From an uncultured Coriobacteriaceae bacterium (lineage in GTDB: Bacteria; Actinomycetota; Coriobacteriia; Coriobacteriales; Atopobiaceae): a DNA stretch of 54,844 bases. The stretch covers positions 1-54,844 of the forward strand of contig CADALE010000018.1 in the NCBI GenBank assembly GCA_902788705.1, read 5' to 3'. Position numbers and translations under genes: made by a program. The notes beneath the pieces are model-generated. The model saw only the letters and a program-made list of their open reading frames with translations, was not told the origin of the DNA and did not search any database. Shown here piece by piece: positions 1 through 9,468 of this stretch; the stretch's first letter is position 1; every line of letters begins with the position of its first letter.

Positions 1-49
1 ACCTGATGAAGGTCTCAATCGCCTTCGCCCTCTGCTCCGTGCTGAACAT
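1..49 (-). CDS. Transposase OrfA, N-terminal fragment (IS3-like), cut by the window edge
   Basis: Reading the minus strand from 49 gives an ATG followed by MFSTEQRAKAIETFIR, which runs off the left edge. A strong ribosome binding site (AAAAGGAGG) sits just upstream at about 55-63. The start resembles the helix-turn-helix OrfA of IS3-family (IS150-like) transposases, which bind the element ends. Only 16 codons are visible, so the family call rests on resemblance. The insertion-sequence end should lie to the right of position 63, but I could not recognise its inverted repeat. Confidence 0.55.
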   Translation of the reverse strand, partial: MFSTEQRAKAIETFIR

Positions 50-63
50 GCGGTACTCCTCCT

Positions 64-713
64 TTTGCTATTTGGTCCAGGATTTCCACCGCAGTCCCTC
101 AAGGGCAGTTTCTAGTGAACATCAACAGCCCCTAGAGCCCTTCTCCGCTTGCCTAGGACTACAGGGCCTTCTTGGGGGGCTTAACGGCCTTTGCAGGTCT
201 TTTGAACTTGGGCTCGAACATTATTGTTCACGCGCGTTCATGAACCGATCTTGTGACCCATACGCTGCTCGGGACATCAATATGCGACAAATCTGCATTT
301 AGGTGTGGTGCCGAAACAGTCCTTGTCGCAAGCTTACAGCCATCTCGTTATGTTCCCGCGTGTTGCAGAGGTGCGTCATCGGCTTATAGTTGCAGCAACA
401 GGTGCATAACAAACGCCCTACTTCGGCAACTATCGCGTGGCCTCACGTTATGTTCTTCCTTCTAATGATGATATGTGTCGTGGTGTATCTGCATAATTTG
501 ATAAGAATCAAATTGACAGAATAACCAATATTATTTAGTAAGCTGAAATTTAAACTGACAGATAACTGGCACTTAACTGTATCGAGCGACAAGTAAACTG
601 ACCTATTTTTTGTGACAATTACCCTTGATACTCTGATATGGTCTCACGTTGTTGGTGGTATCAACCGTGCCGAGCGAGGCGCTGCCCCGCTTGGCTTGTC
701 TGCGGGAGGCATC
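64..713. other. Intergenic region, no convincing gene
   Basis: About 650 bases lie between the transposase fragment and the regulator gene. Short open frames here have no ribosome binding sites and resemble nothing I know. Positions about 470-610 are much richer in A and T than the rest of the window and contain a TTGACA at 513-518. The -10 partner is weak (TAGTAA at 536-541, 17-base spacer). This is probably the promoter and leader of the regulator gene plus the end of the insertion sequence. Confidence 0.5.
513..541 (+). promoter_or_regulatory. Possible promoter of the SARP-type regulator
   Basis: A perfect TTGACA at 513-518 is followed after 17 bases by TAGTAA, a poor -10 match. It lies in the only AT-rich stretch ahead of the regulator gene, about 170 bases upstream of its likely start. 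The call depends mostly on the -35 box. Confidence 0.3.
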
Positions 714-3700
714 ATGGGCAAGGGTTCTGATCTAGTGCGGTTATGGCCTATCGAGAAGGATTGCCGGACCGGCGATCTTACGGTCGCCCAAGGGTCATCG
801 TCCTCAGACGTGGAAGCCGACTTGGACGATGACCACGACGAAACCGCTGTCACGCATGCAGAGCAACCCTCGCAGGGTGGCACGAGCGCTGGCGTGCTGT
901 CGGGGCCGCTTTGGGGCATGCCGCTAGACCAAGCCGTGCTTCCAGAAGACTTCTTTGACGAACCCCGTGCGCTGCGGCGTCTTCGACATCTGTACGCACG
1001 AGAACGGCTTATGTCGAACGTCGTGTTCATCTGTGCCGAGCCTGGAATGGGAAAGACCTACGTAGCCACGAGATTCATCCGGGAGCTGGAGTCCGGAGGT
1101 GCGCATATCCAGATAACATCATTTGACGGCATGAAGAGCGAGCAGGCAACCAAACGCCTCATGCGCGTTGGGCGGACATACGCCAAGGGCGAGTCTACAT
1201 GCCAAGGCGAGGCTATCCTGATAGACGACTTCCCGGCAACCGACGAGTGCGATCTGGAAAAGCAGCGTAGGGCAATCGAGAGGATGGCCGCCCGTGGCGT
1301 GCTCGTGATTATTTGCATGAGGCCAGAAGCCATACAGCTTGTCGAGGAATTGCCGGAAGCGTATGTGGTGTCAAACGAGGACCTGATGGCGTTTGGCTTG
1401 GATGACGCGCGCATTCTGCCGATAGAGCTTGAGTTTATGACCAAGTCGGTTCCGGCGCTGCTGATCCCACTGGTGGGGATTGGTGCCGAGGCAATTGCGC
1501 AGCAGGCAAGAAGGGGAGGCTCTGCGTACGCAAAGGCCTTGGGGGAAGTGGCGGAACTTGCCGTGCGCGACACCTTGACCATGGAGGAGCAGCGCCTGAG
1601 GCTGGCCATGCTGCTTCTGGGCAAAGGCGATCTAGACATGCTGCAACTGCTGGTGGGGCGCGTTGACGAGGAGTCGTTTGTGTGGCTGGCTCACGACGTG
1701 GCGCTGCTGGGAATCGATGTGCGGGCGGGATCGTTTTGCTGTGCAGGCGAGGGAGCGGAGTGCGGGCCGTCGGTCCTTGCCTCCGCGTTGAGGCAAGCTT
1801 GCGCATCGATGCCAGACATTGCAGACAAGGCGGTGCTTGCCCTTGTCGCGCAGGGGCGCTATCGAAGGGCGGCCGAACTCTCCGTTCTGTGCACGCCGCA
1901 GGGCTGCAGGGACATCGTTGCCTCGTGGGGAACCGAGCTGGTCTGTGCCGGGGAGTCGTGGCTGGTGGCCCAGGTGCTTGGGGATGGGCCGGCGCCATCC
2001 GATGCGCCGTTGTCCGAGCGCCTTGCCTGCTGGTCGCTTGGGCAGCTTGACGACGCAGCCGGCCAGCTTGATGAGGCAATGCCCAAGCCAAAGGACCATG
2101 ACGAGCTGACGCGCACCACGGTTTTGCAGTTGCGCCATGCCGAGCTCCTGCAGGCATGTCGTGACGTGATGAGGGGCATGCTGCCGGGAAAGAGGGCCCG
2201 TCGTCGTGATGATGATGACGAGCTGTCATGTCGGCTCATAGACCACATCGAGGCGTCGCGACTCATTTTCGAAGGAAGCTTCCATGGGGCTTACGGCATG
2301 CTGCTCAACAACCCCGCTCGGCTGCGCCTCAACTCGCTGGCTTCGGCGCTGCTCTGCGCCGACTATATGTTTGCTGCCCTCATGGTGGGCGAGCCTCCTT
2401 CGGAAGAGGAGGAGATGGCGTTTACCGCCGCGCGAGAGCTGTGCGCCAATTCGGGGCATGTGGCGCTTACCTGCTATCTGTCGATGGTCGAGCCATTGGC
2501 ATATGCGCTGGTGGGACGCGCGGAGCGCATCGAGGGCATCGAGGCCGCCATATCCCGGTCGGAGCGCATGAACGACCGGGCCGTGCAGGCGTTGCTGCTG
2601 CTTGCCGCAGCCGTGGTGGACAATCGCACTGGCGCATTCTCGAGGGCGCATGTGAGGGCTGCGCAGGCTTCGGTGCTGGTGCATGGCGCGGCAGGCCATG
2701 CGCTGTCCTCCGCAGCGTCGATGGTGGGTGCGCTTGCGTCCCTGTCGCTCGGCGACCCAGACCCGCTCAGCGCCGTCGCCAGCCGGATGACGGGCACCAT
2801 GGTGGGCAGGCTCGTGGCGCAGTTTCTTGGCGGCATGCTGTCAGAGCAGCAGGACGTTCCCGTGGCCATGGAGCCCCCAATCAACCTGACCTGGGCCCTC
2901 AATGTGTTGGGAAACGACTTCGGCGAACGATCGCGAGCCTTCAGGGAGGTTGCCCCCAAGCCCTCGCTGGCCATGATGCGCCGGGTGGTGCGTGCCGTGG
3001 GCGGGCACGAGCGGGCGACCGAGGCTCATGCCCTCAGCCTTGCGGACTTCGGGAGCACCACTCCCGGGAGGGGCCTTGAGGCCCGCAAGCCCAGCGACCG
3101 CGTTACCACCAAGCCGCGGCAGGCGCGCATTCGCATCTCGCTGCTTGGCGAGTTCGCAGTTCAGGTAGATGGAAAGACGGTGCCTGCTGGCCAGCTGGAG
3201 CGCAGGAGGGCGCGCTCTATCATCTGCCACCTTGCGGCCCAAAAGGGTCACAAGATGTCGCGCATCGAGTTGGTGGAGTCAATCTGGCCCGACCTTGACT
3301 ACGACAAGGGAAGGCAGCGCATGTACGAGGCCATAAGCTTGGCACGCTCCATCCTGGGCTGTCGTGAGCTGGGCATCAACCCGTTCGTGAGGGCGCGGGG
3401 AGAGGGATGCGTCGCGCTTGACGAGCTTCTCGTGACATGCGACGTGGACCAGTTCGAGGCCTTGGCCCGCAAGGCGCTCGTTGAGGATGACGATGACGCC
3501 ATCATTACCTATGCAAGCGACGCCATGGGGCTGTACCGAGGCCCTTGCTGCACGGTGCTGCATGATAGCTTGGGCACCTATGCGGCTCGCAGCGCGGAGC
3601 TGAGGTCACTCTATGTGGATGTTGCCGTGATGGGGGCGGGCGCGGCCATGAAGGAAAACCGGACATCGCTTGCGGTGCGCATGGCCCAGGCAGCCTATGA

Positions 3701-3932
3701 CGCAAATGACATGCGGGAGGACGCCGCGGTCGTGCTGATGGAGGCACTGAGGCTGGCGGGACGGACCAACGACGCACGCGACGTCTACTCGAACTATGCA
3801 CGTCGCATGCTTGACCTGACGGGGATGCCGCCCTCACAGCCGCTGCGCAACGTCGTGGCCGACCTCTTTCCCTCGCAGGCCGGCGCGGGTGCGGCTGCGC
3901 GGAGGCAGGAATCCCGGCTGGTGCTGTGTTAG
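714..3932 (+). CDS. Large SARP/BTAD-domain transcriptional activator with NTPase domain
   Basis: A predicted 1,072-residue regulator. An NTP-binding loop (AEPGMGKTYVA) lies near residue 107. A long helical middle part follows. An OmpR/PhoB-like winged helix starts near residue 805 (IRISLLGEFAVQVDG), then a bacterial transcriptional activation domain runs to the end (CDVDQFEALARKA onward). This order resembles SARP/AfsR and LAL/MalT regulators, but with the DNA-binding part at the C-terminus. The frame is open back to a GTG at 612. I prefer the ATG at 714 because GGGAGG lies just before it, while 612 has no binding site. It stands alone upstream of secA. Its target and signal are unknown. Confidence 0.8.
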   Translation: MGKGSDLVRLWPIEKDCRTGDLTVAQGSSSSDVEADLDDDHDETAVTHAEQPSQGGTSAGVLSGPLWGMPLDQAVLPEDFFDEPRALRRLRHLYARERLMSNVVFICAEPGMGKTYVATRFIRELESGGAHIQITSFDGMKSEQATKRLMRVGRTYAKGESTCQGEAILIDDFPATDECDLEKQRRAIERMAARGVLVIICMRPEAIQLVEELPEAYVVSNEDLMAFGLDDARILPIELEFMTKSVPALLIPLVGIGAEAIAQQARRGGSAYAKALGEVAELAVRDTLTMEEQRLRLAMLLLGKGDLDMLQLLVGRVDEESFVWLAHDVALLGIDVRAGSFCCAGEGAECGPSVLASALRQACASMPDIADKAVLALVAQGRYRRAAELSVLCTPQGCRDIVASWGTELVCAGESWLVAQVLGDGPAPSDAPLSERLACWSLGQLDDAAGQLDEAMPKPKDHDELTRTTVLQLRHAELLQACRDVMRGMLPGKRARRRDDDDELSCRLIDHIEASRLIFEGSFHGAYGMLLNNPARLRLNSLASALLCADYMFAALMVGEPPSEEEEMAFTAARELCANSGHVALTCYLSMVEPLAYALVGRAERIEGIEAAISRSERMNDRAVQALLLLAAAVVDNRTGAFSRAHVRAAQASVLVHGAAGHALSSAASMVGALASLSLGDPDPLSAVASRMTGTMVGRLVAQFLGGMLSEQQDVPVAMEPPINLTWALNVLGNDFGERSRAFREVAPKPSLAMMRRVVRAVGGHERATEAHALSLADFGSTTPGRGLEARKPSDRVTTKPRQARIRISLLGEFAVQVDGKTVPAGQLERRRARSIICHLAAQKGHKMSRIELVESIWPDLDYDKGRQRMYEAISLARSILGCRELGINPFVRARGEGCVALDELLVTCDVDQFEALARKALVEDDDDAIITYASDAMGLYRGPCCTVLHDSLGTYAARSAELRSLYVDVAVMGAGAAMKENRTSLAVRMAQAAYDANDMREDAAVVLMEALRLAGRTNDARDVYSNYARRMLDLTGMPPSQPLRNVVADLFPSQAGAGAAARRQESRLVLC

Positions 3933-4068
3933 CCACGCGGCATGGTGCGATGCGCTTTTGGTGGCGCAGGTGTGGGTACGGCCGGGGAGGGGTAGCCTAT
4001 TGTTAGAGTGTTGAGAGACTTATGGTCAGGCACCAGATTCGTGCCTCCTCAAACGTCAAGGGGTTTCT

Positions 4069-7000
4069 ATGCCAGGACTATTCTCGCGGCTTCTTTCCCG
4101 CGGTGCGGACAGGCAGCTGAAGGAGTTTGAGAAGATCGCCTCCAGGATAGGCGACCTTGCCCCGCGCTATGCACGGGATGTCATGGACGACGACACCCTT
4201 CATGCCCAGACCGCCCTGTTCAAGGAGCGTTACGCCAACGGGGAGAGCTTGGACGACCTGCTTCCCGAGGCATTCGCGGTGATGCGCGAGGCAAGCGACC
4301 GCACCTTGGGCATGCGTCACTTTGACGTGCAGCTGATAGGCGGCATCGCCCTGCACCGCGGCATGATCGCCGAGATGAAGACAGGCGAGGGCAAGACGCT
4401 GGTGGCGCCCCTGGCCGCCTACCTCAATGCCCTGACAGGCAAGGGCGTCCACGTGGTCACGGTGAACGACTACCTGGCCAAGCGCGACAGCGAGTGGATG
4501 GGCCTGGTGTACCGCTTCCTGGGCCTTGAGGTGGGCCTCCTGCAAAACGGCATGCGCCCCAACATGAAGGTGCCCTCCTACCAGGCCGACATCACCTATG
4601 GCACCAACTCGGAGTTTGGCTTCGACTACCTGCGCGACAACATGGTGATGCGTGCGTCGGGCCGCGTGCAGCGCGGGCATAACTTCGCCATCGTCGACGA
4701 GGTGGACTCGATCCTCATCGACGAGGCGCGCACGCCCCTCATCATCTCGGGCATGGGCGACAAGAGCGCGTCGATCTACAAGGACTTCGCCCGTGCCGTG
4801 CGTGGGCTGATTCCCGACGTCGACTTCGAGATGGACGAGGCCAAGCACACGATCGCCGCCACCGAGGTGGGCCTTGCCAAGATCGAGCGCGCCCTGCCCG
4901 ACGTGGACGACATCTATGCCGACACCTCCGGCCAGCTGGTCAACCACCTGCAGCAGGCCCTGAAGGCCCAGTACATGTTCCACCGCGACCAGCAGTACGT
5001 CGTGACCGACGACGGCGAGGTCAAGATCGTGGACGAGTTCACGGGCCGCATCATGGAAGGCCGCCGCTACTCCGAGGGCCTGCACCAGGCAATCGAGGCC
5101 AAGGAAGGCGTGTACGTCCGCGAGGAAAACCAGACGCTGGCCACCATCACCCTGCAGAACTACTTCCGCCTGTACGACAAGCTGTCGGGCATGACGGGTA
5201 CCGCCATGACCGAGGACGCCGAGTTCCGCGAGATTTACGGCCTCTCCGTGCAGGCCATCCCGCCCAACCGTCCCGTCATCCGTGTGGACCACGACGACCT
5301 GGTGTACCAGACCGTGGACAACAAGTTCAACGCGGTGGCCACCGACGTGCTTGAGCGCCATCGCAAGGGGCAGCCCTGCCTAATCGGCACGGTGTCCATC
5401 GAGAGCTCCGAGCGCCTGGCGCGCATCTTCAGCAAGCGTGGCATCCGCTGCGACGTGCTCAACGCCAAGCACCATGCGCGCGAGGCCGAGATCGTGGCCC
5501 AGGCCGGCCGCTACGGCGCCGTTACCATCGCCACCAACATGGCTGGCCGTGGCACCGACATCGTGCTGGGTGGCAACCCCGGCTTCTTGGCGCTGGACAT
5601 CCTGCGCAACCAGGGCGTCAACGTCGAGGGCATCAGCCCCGAACAGCTGCTTAGCATCGCAGGTTCGGCCAACGTCGACCTGTCAGACTACGACGAGGCA
5701 AACCTCACGAAGGTTCTGAGCGAGCGCATCGAGGCCCTGTCGAAAGAGATCGAGGCTGCAAAATCTGTCTTTTCCGCGGTCCGGGTAAAGGGCGACCCCA
5801 CCGAGGAGAATCTGCTTGAGTCGTTCCTCCAGACCGATGAGTCCCAAGAGACGGTTACGGAGCTTGTCGAGCTGCCCTACGTGGCGGCGTTTGCGCTCGA
5901 GGAAGCCCGGCGCATCTGCGCCAAGGAGCGCGAGCAGGTGCTGGCCGCCGGTGGCCTGTGCGTGATCGGCACCGAGCGCCACGAGAGCCGCCGCATCGAC
6001 AACCAGCTGCGCGGTCGTTCCGGCCGTCAGGGCGACCCGGGCGAGACGCAGTTCTACCTGTCCCTTGACGACGACCTCATGCGCCTGTTTGGCGGCGACC
6101 GCATGGACCGCATCGCGGCCATGATGACCAAGTACGACATGCCGGCAGACATGCCCATCCAGGCAAAGATGGTAACGAAGGCGGTCGAGGGTGCCCAGCG
6201 CAAGGTGGAGGAGATCAACTTCGCCATGCGCAAGAACGTGCTTGACTACGATGACGTTATGAACAAGCAGCGCCAGGTCATCTACGAGGAGCGCAACAAG
6301 ATCCTTGATGGCAAGGACATGACCGAGCACGTGCAGGAGGTCGTGTACGACACGGTGCAGCGCTGCGTTGCCGAGTTCTGCCCCGAGGGCGTGCACAGGG
6401 CCGACTGGCAGCTTGACGACCTGCGCAAGTGGATGCGCGACATCACGGGACGCACCGACCTGCCCGAGCTTGATGGCTGCGCCGAGCAGGGCGACGTGAT
6501 CGACGTGGTGAACGACTTCGTGATGGAGTGCTACCGCACGAAGTCCGAGCGCCTGGGTGACCAGGTCATGCACTCGCTTACCACGCAGGTCATGCTGCGC
6601 GTCATCGACACGCGCTGGATGGCATACCTGCAGGAGATGGACTACCTCAAGACGGGCATCGGCCTGCGTGGCTTTGGTCAGCGCGACCCGCTGGTGGAGT
6701 ACAAGAGCGAGGCTTACGCCGCCTTCGCCGAGCTGGTCAACACCATGTATGAGGACTTCATCCGCACGATCCTGAGGATCGAGCTGGTGCCCGCGGCATC
6801 ACAGGCCGCAGAGGCCGAGCCGGCGCGACGCATGAGCTTCTCGGGTCCTGCCGACGTGGACGGCGACCAGGGGTCGAGTGCCGCGCGTCAGGCTCGTAGA
6901 AGCGCTGCGCAGGCGGCGGGTGCCGCTCCTGCGGCAGCCGAGCCCGCGAAGCCGGCCACGTATCGCAAGGCGGACGATCCCGACATGTTCGTGGGCGTCG

Positions 7001-7077
7001 ACCGCAACGCACCGTGTCCCTGCGGCAGCGGCAAGAAGTTCAAGAAGTGCCACGGCGCGCCGGGTGGGGCAAAGTAG
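4069..7077 (+). CDS. secA: Preprotein translocase subunit SecA
   Basis: SecA is the cytoplasmic ATPase that drives unfolded secretory proteins through SecYEG. The 1,002-residue protein has the Walker A motif MKTGEGKT near residue 104, the DEVDSILIDEARTP motif near 210, the late helicase motif RGRSGRQGDPGETQFYLS, and a C-terminal zinc-binding tail CPCGSGKKFKKCHG near 981. The second nucleotide-binding fold carries about 120 residues between GTDIVLGGNP and the VLAAGGLCVIGTERHESRR motif, clearly longer than in E. coli SecA. An alanine/proline-rich linker precedes the zinc tail. The ATG at 4069 follows AAGGGG. The stop abuts the prfB start, so the two genes are probably cotranscribed. Confidence 0.97.
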   Translation: MPGLFSRLLSRGADRQLKEFEKIASRIGDLAPRYARDVMDDDTLHAQTALFKERYANGESLDDLLPEAFAVMREASDRTLGMRHFDVQLIGGIALHRGMIAEMKTGEGKTLVAPLAAYLNALTGKGVHVVTVNDYLAKRDSEWMGLVYRFLGLEVGLLQNGMRPNMKVPSYQADITYGTNSEFGFDYLRDNMVMRASGRVQRGHNFAIVDEVDSILIDEARTPLIISGMGDKSASIYKDFARAVRGLIPDVDFEMDEAKHTIAATEVGLAKIERALPDVDDIYADTSGQLVNHLQQALKAQYMFHRDQQYVVTDDGEVKIVDEFTGRIMEGRRYSEGLHQAIEAKEGVYVREENQTLATITLQNYFRLYDKLSGMTGTAMTEDAEFREIYGLSVQAIPPNRPVIRVDHDDLVYQTVDNKFNAVATDVLERHRKGQPCLIGTVSIESSERLARIFSKRGIRCDVLNAKHHAREAEIVAQAGRYGAVTIATNMAGRGTDIVLGGNPGFLALDILRNQGVNVEGISPEQLLSIAGSANVDLSDYDEANLTKVLSERIEALSKEIEAAKSVFSAVRVKGDPTEENLLESFLQTDESQETVTELVELPYVAAFALEEARRICAKEREQVLAAGGLCVIGTERHESRRIDNQLRGRSGRQGDPGETQFYLSLDDDLMRLFGGDRMDRIAAMMTKYDMPADMPIQAKMVTKAVEGAQRKVEEINFAMRKNVLDYDDVMNKQRQVIYEERNKILDGKDMTEHVQEVVYDTVQRCVAEFCPEGVHRADWQLDDLRKWMRDITGRTDLPELDGCAEQGDVIDVVNDFVMECYRTKSERLGDQVMHSLTTQVMLRVIDTRWMAYLQEMDYLKTGIGLRGFGQRDPLVEYKSEAYAAFAELVNTMYEDFIRTILRIELVPAASQAAEAEPARRMSFSGPADVDGDQGSSAARQARRSAAQAAGAAPAAAEPAKPATYRKADDPDMFVGVDRNAPCPCGSGKKFKKCHGAPGGAK

Positions 7078-8187
7078 ATGGCTGACGTCGTTAGGCCCGA
7101 CATTGACGCGCTGACGGCACGCCTCGATGAGGTGGAGGGCTACCTGCACATTCCCGAGCGGCGCGAGGAGGTTGCCCGCCTTGAGGAGGAGGGCGGCCGT
7201 CCCGGCTTCTGGGACGATGCCGACGCCGCGCGCGACACGATGGCCCGCCTTGCCCAGGCGCGCGCGGACGTGGCGGCGGTGGATGCCGCCCGGGCAAAGC
7301 TGGGCGACGCCAGCGCGGCCCTCGAGCTTGCGGACGAGCTGGACGACGAGGACTCGCTGCTTGAGGCGTGCGACCTGTGCAGCTCCCTTGCCGACGACCT
7401 CGCCGAGCTGGAGCTCTCCAGCTGGTTTACCGACGAGCTGGACCACGGGGACGCAATCGTAACCGTCACGCCTGGCCAAGGCGGCCTGGAGGCGCAGGAC
7501 TGGTGCGCCATGCTGTTTCGCATGTACCAGGCCTACTGTGCCCGTCGTGGCTGGAAGGTTACCGTGAACGACGCCCCTGCGGGCGAGGCCATCGGGCTCG
7601 ACCGCGCCATGTTCACGGTGTCGGGCCACAACGCCTACGGCATGCTGCGTGCCGAGCAGGGCGTGCATCGCTTGGTGCGCATCTCGCCCACCGATGCCAA
7701 GAAGCGTCGCCAGACCACCTTCGCGGGCGTGGAGGTGCTGCCGGTGCTGCCCGACGACGTCCAGGTGGACATCAACCCCGACGACCTGCGCGTGGACGTG
7801 TTTCACAGCCATGGGCATGGTGGCCAGGGCGTGAACACCACCGACTCGGCGGTGCGCATCACGCACCTGCCCACGGGCATCGTGGTCACCTGCCAAAACG
7901 AGCGTAGCCAGCTGCAGAACAAGGCCTTTGCCATGAACGTGCTGCGGGCGAAGCTGTACGAGATGGAGTTGGCTCGCCGCGCCGCCGAGATGGATGAGCT
8001 GCGAGGCCCCAAGCACGACATCTCGTGGGGCAACCAGATTCGCAGCTACGTGCTGTATCCCTACCAGATGGTGAAGGACCTGCGCACCGGCGTAGAGGTG
8101 GGCAACGTCGACTCGGTGCTTTCCGACGGCGACCTCGACCGCTTCGTGGTGGCCTATCACCGCTGGCTGGTGGGCGGCGGCGCATAG
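7078..8187 (+). CDS. prfB: Peptide chain release factor 2 (RF2), unusual tripeptide motif
   Basis: RF2 ends translation at UGA and UAA. The 369-residue frame is continuous, so the programmed +1 frameshift found near codon 25 of many prfB genes is absent. The GGQ catalytic motif is at residues 248-250, in the context HGHGGQGVNTTDSAVRITH. The codon-recognition tripeptide, SPF in typical RF2, reads SPT here (S203-P204-T205, within RISPTDAKKRRQTTF). The rest matches RF2 rather than RF1, including SYVLYPYQMVKDLRTG near the C-terminus. The ATG directly follows the secA stop. The SPT change and the rarity of TGA stops in this window are treated under findings. Confidence 0.95.
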   Translation: MADVVRPDIDALTARLDEVEGYLHIPERREEVARLEEEGGRPGFWDDADAARDTMARLAQARADVAAVDAARAKLGDASAALELADELDDEDSLLEACDLCSSLADDLAELELSSWFTDELDHGDAIVTVTPGQGGLEAQDWCAMLFRMYQAYCARRGWKVTVNDAPAGEAIGLDRAMFTVSGHNAYGMLRAEQGVHRLVRISPTDAKKRRQTTFAGVEVLPVLPDDVQVDINPDDLRVDVFHSHGHGGQGVNTTDSAVRITHLPTGIVVTCQNERSQLQNKAFAMNVLRAKLYEMELARRAAEMDELRGPKHDISWGNQIRSYVLYPYQMVKDLRTGVEVGNVDSVLSDGDLDRFVVAYHRWLVGGGA

Positions 8188-8310
8188 CGGCTCAGCGGGG
8201 CAAGCACCCCGTCGGTTTATGTATGTTATGCCAAACCGCAGGTACGGATAGGTACCTCTGATAAAATGATTCAATCTGTCAGCATCGCGAAGACGGAGAA
8301 AGGAGCTCTC

Positions 8311-9468
8311 GTGGCCAACCACTTTCGCGACAGCGATCGGCAGGGCATAGACGCCCAGGACCTGCCACAGGTTCCGGGGCAAGCGCCCGAGCTTGAGGCG
8401 GATCAGCCGGCAGCGCCTGAGGCCGTGCCGGATCCCGAGACGGACGCCCTCGTCGACCAGCTGATGTCCGAGCTGGGAACCGGTACGATGGAGCCCGTGG
8501 AAGCCGTGGCAGAGCCTGCGGCCGAAGTCGAGCCTGCGTCCGAGCCCGCTTCTGCGCCCAGCCCCATCTCGGTGCCCGACCCCTTGGCCGAGCCCGCCAG
8601 CCTTGACTCCACGTCCACGCCCGCCCCTGTTTCGGTGCCCGACCCGCTGGCCGAGCCCGCCGAGTCGGCCGAGTCGCAGGACGAGCCTGCTGCGCAGCCG
8701 GTGCCCATGGGCACCTACGCGGTCATGCAGGCCGAACCGGCACCCGAGATTGACCGCACCGGAACCCCGGCAATCTCGCTGCGCAACGTCACGCTGGTCT
8801 ATCCCGCACAGCCCAACAAGCCCGCACTGGACGACATCAGCCTCGACATCTATCCCGGCGAGTTCGTCTTCCTCGTGGGCCATTCCGGCTCGGGCAAGTC
8901 GACGTTCATTCGCCTGCTCAACCGCGAGCTTCGCGCCACCAAGGGCAAGGTCATCGTGGGCGGGATGGACCTCACCAAGATGCGCGCCCGCAAGGTGCCG
9001 TTCCTGCGCCGCCAGATCGGCTGCGTGTTCCAGGACTTCAAGCTGCTCCCCGACAAGACCACCTACGAAAACGTGGCCTTCGCGCTGGAGTGCATCGGCA
9101 AGCCCAAGTCGGTCATCGACGTGCAGGTGCCCGAGGTGCTGCGCCTCGTGGGCCTGTCCGACCGCATGGACAGCTATCCCGACCAGCTGTCGGGTGGCGA
9201 GCAGCAGCGCGTCTCGGTGGCCCGCGCCATGGTCAACCGCCCGCCGCTGCTCATCTGCGACGAGCCGACCGGCAACCTTGACCCTGCCATCTCGCTGGGC
9301 ATCATGAAGCTGCTCGACCGCATCAACCGCACCGGAACTACCGTCGTCATGGCAACCCATGACCGCGAGATGGTCGACTCGATGCGCCGCCGCGTCATCG
9401 CGCTCGAGGCGGGCCATCTCGTACGAGACCAGGAGAGGGGAGGTTACGGCAACTATGGCATTCTCTAA
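8311..9468 (+). CDS. ftsE: Cell division ATP-binding protein FtsE with long N-terminal extension
   Basis: FtsE is the ABC-type ATPase partner of FtsX. Together they regulate peptidoglycan hydrolases at the division site. Residues from about 150 onward form a complete ABC domain: Walker [10 protein letters not shown] near 190, signature LSGGEQQR near 292, Walker [10 protein letters not shown] near 316 and the switch His in MATHD. The first 150 residues are an acidic Pro/Ala/Glu-rich extension absent from ordinary FtsE (about 230 residues). It contains a repeated [10 protein letters not shown] segment near 86 and 107. I chose the GTG at 8311 because GAAAGGAG lies eight bases upstream. The frame is open to an ATG at 8266, which has no binding site. 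The end overlaps ftsX by 14 bases. Confidence 0.93.
   Translation: MANHFRDSDRQGIDAQDLPQVPGQAPELEADQPAAPEAVPDPETDALVDQLMSELGTGTMEPVEAVAEPAAEVEPASEPASAPSPISVPDPLAEPASLDSTSTPAPVSVPDPLAEPAESAESQDEPAAQPVPMGTYAVMQAEPAPEIDRTGTPAISLRNVTLVYPAQPNKPALDDISLDIYPGEFVFLVGHSGSGKSTFIRLLNRELRATKGKVIVGGMDLTKMRARKVPFLRRQIGCVFQDFKLLPDKTTYENVAFALECIGKPKSVIDVQVPEVLRLVGLSDRMDSYPDQLSGGEQQRVSVARAMVNRPPLLICDEPTGNLDPAISLGIMKLLDRINRTGTTVVMATHDREMVDSMRRRVIALEAGHLVRDQERGGYGNYGIL

Noticed and set aside
6..465. Two plus-strand frames in the left intergenic region
   Set aside because: No ribosome binding sites, no recognisable content, and one is antisense to the transposase start.
7078..7160. Programmed frameshift in prfB
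   Set aside because: The RF2 frame is continuous from its ATG; no internal UGA or slippery CTTTGA-type sequence was found.
6799..9417. An 872-codon open frame antisense to secA-prfB-ftsE
   Set aside because: It is a shadow of GC-rich coding sequence: the protein is a low-complexity His/Leu/Val/Gly mix, has no ribosome binding site, and overlaps three certain genes.
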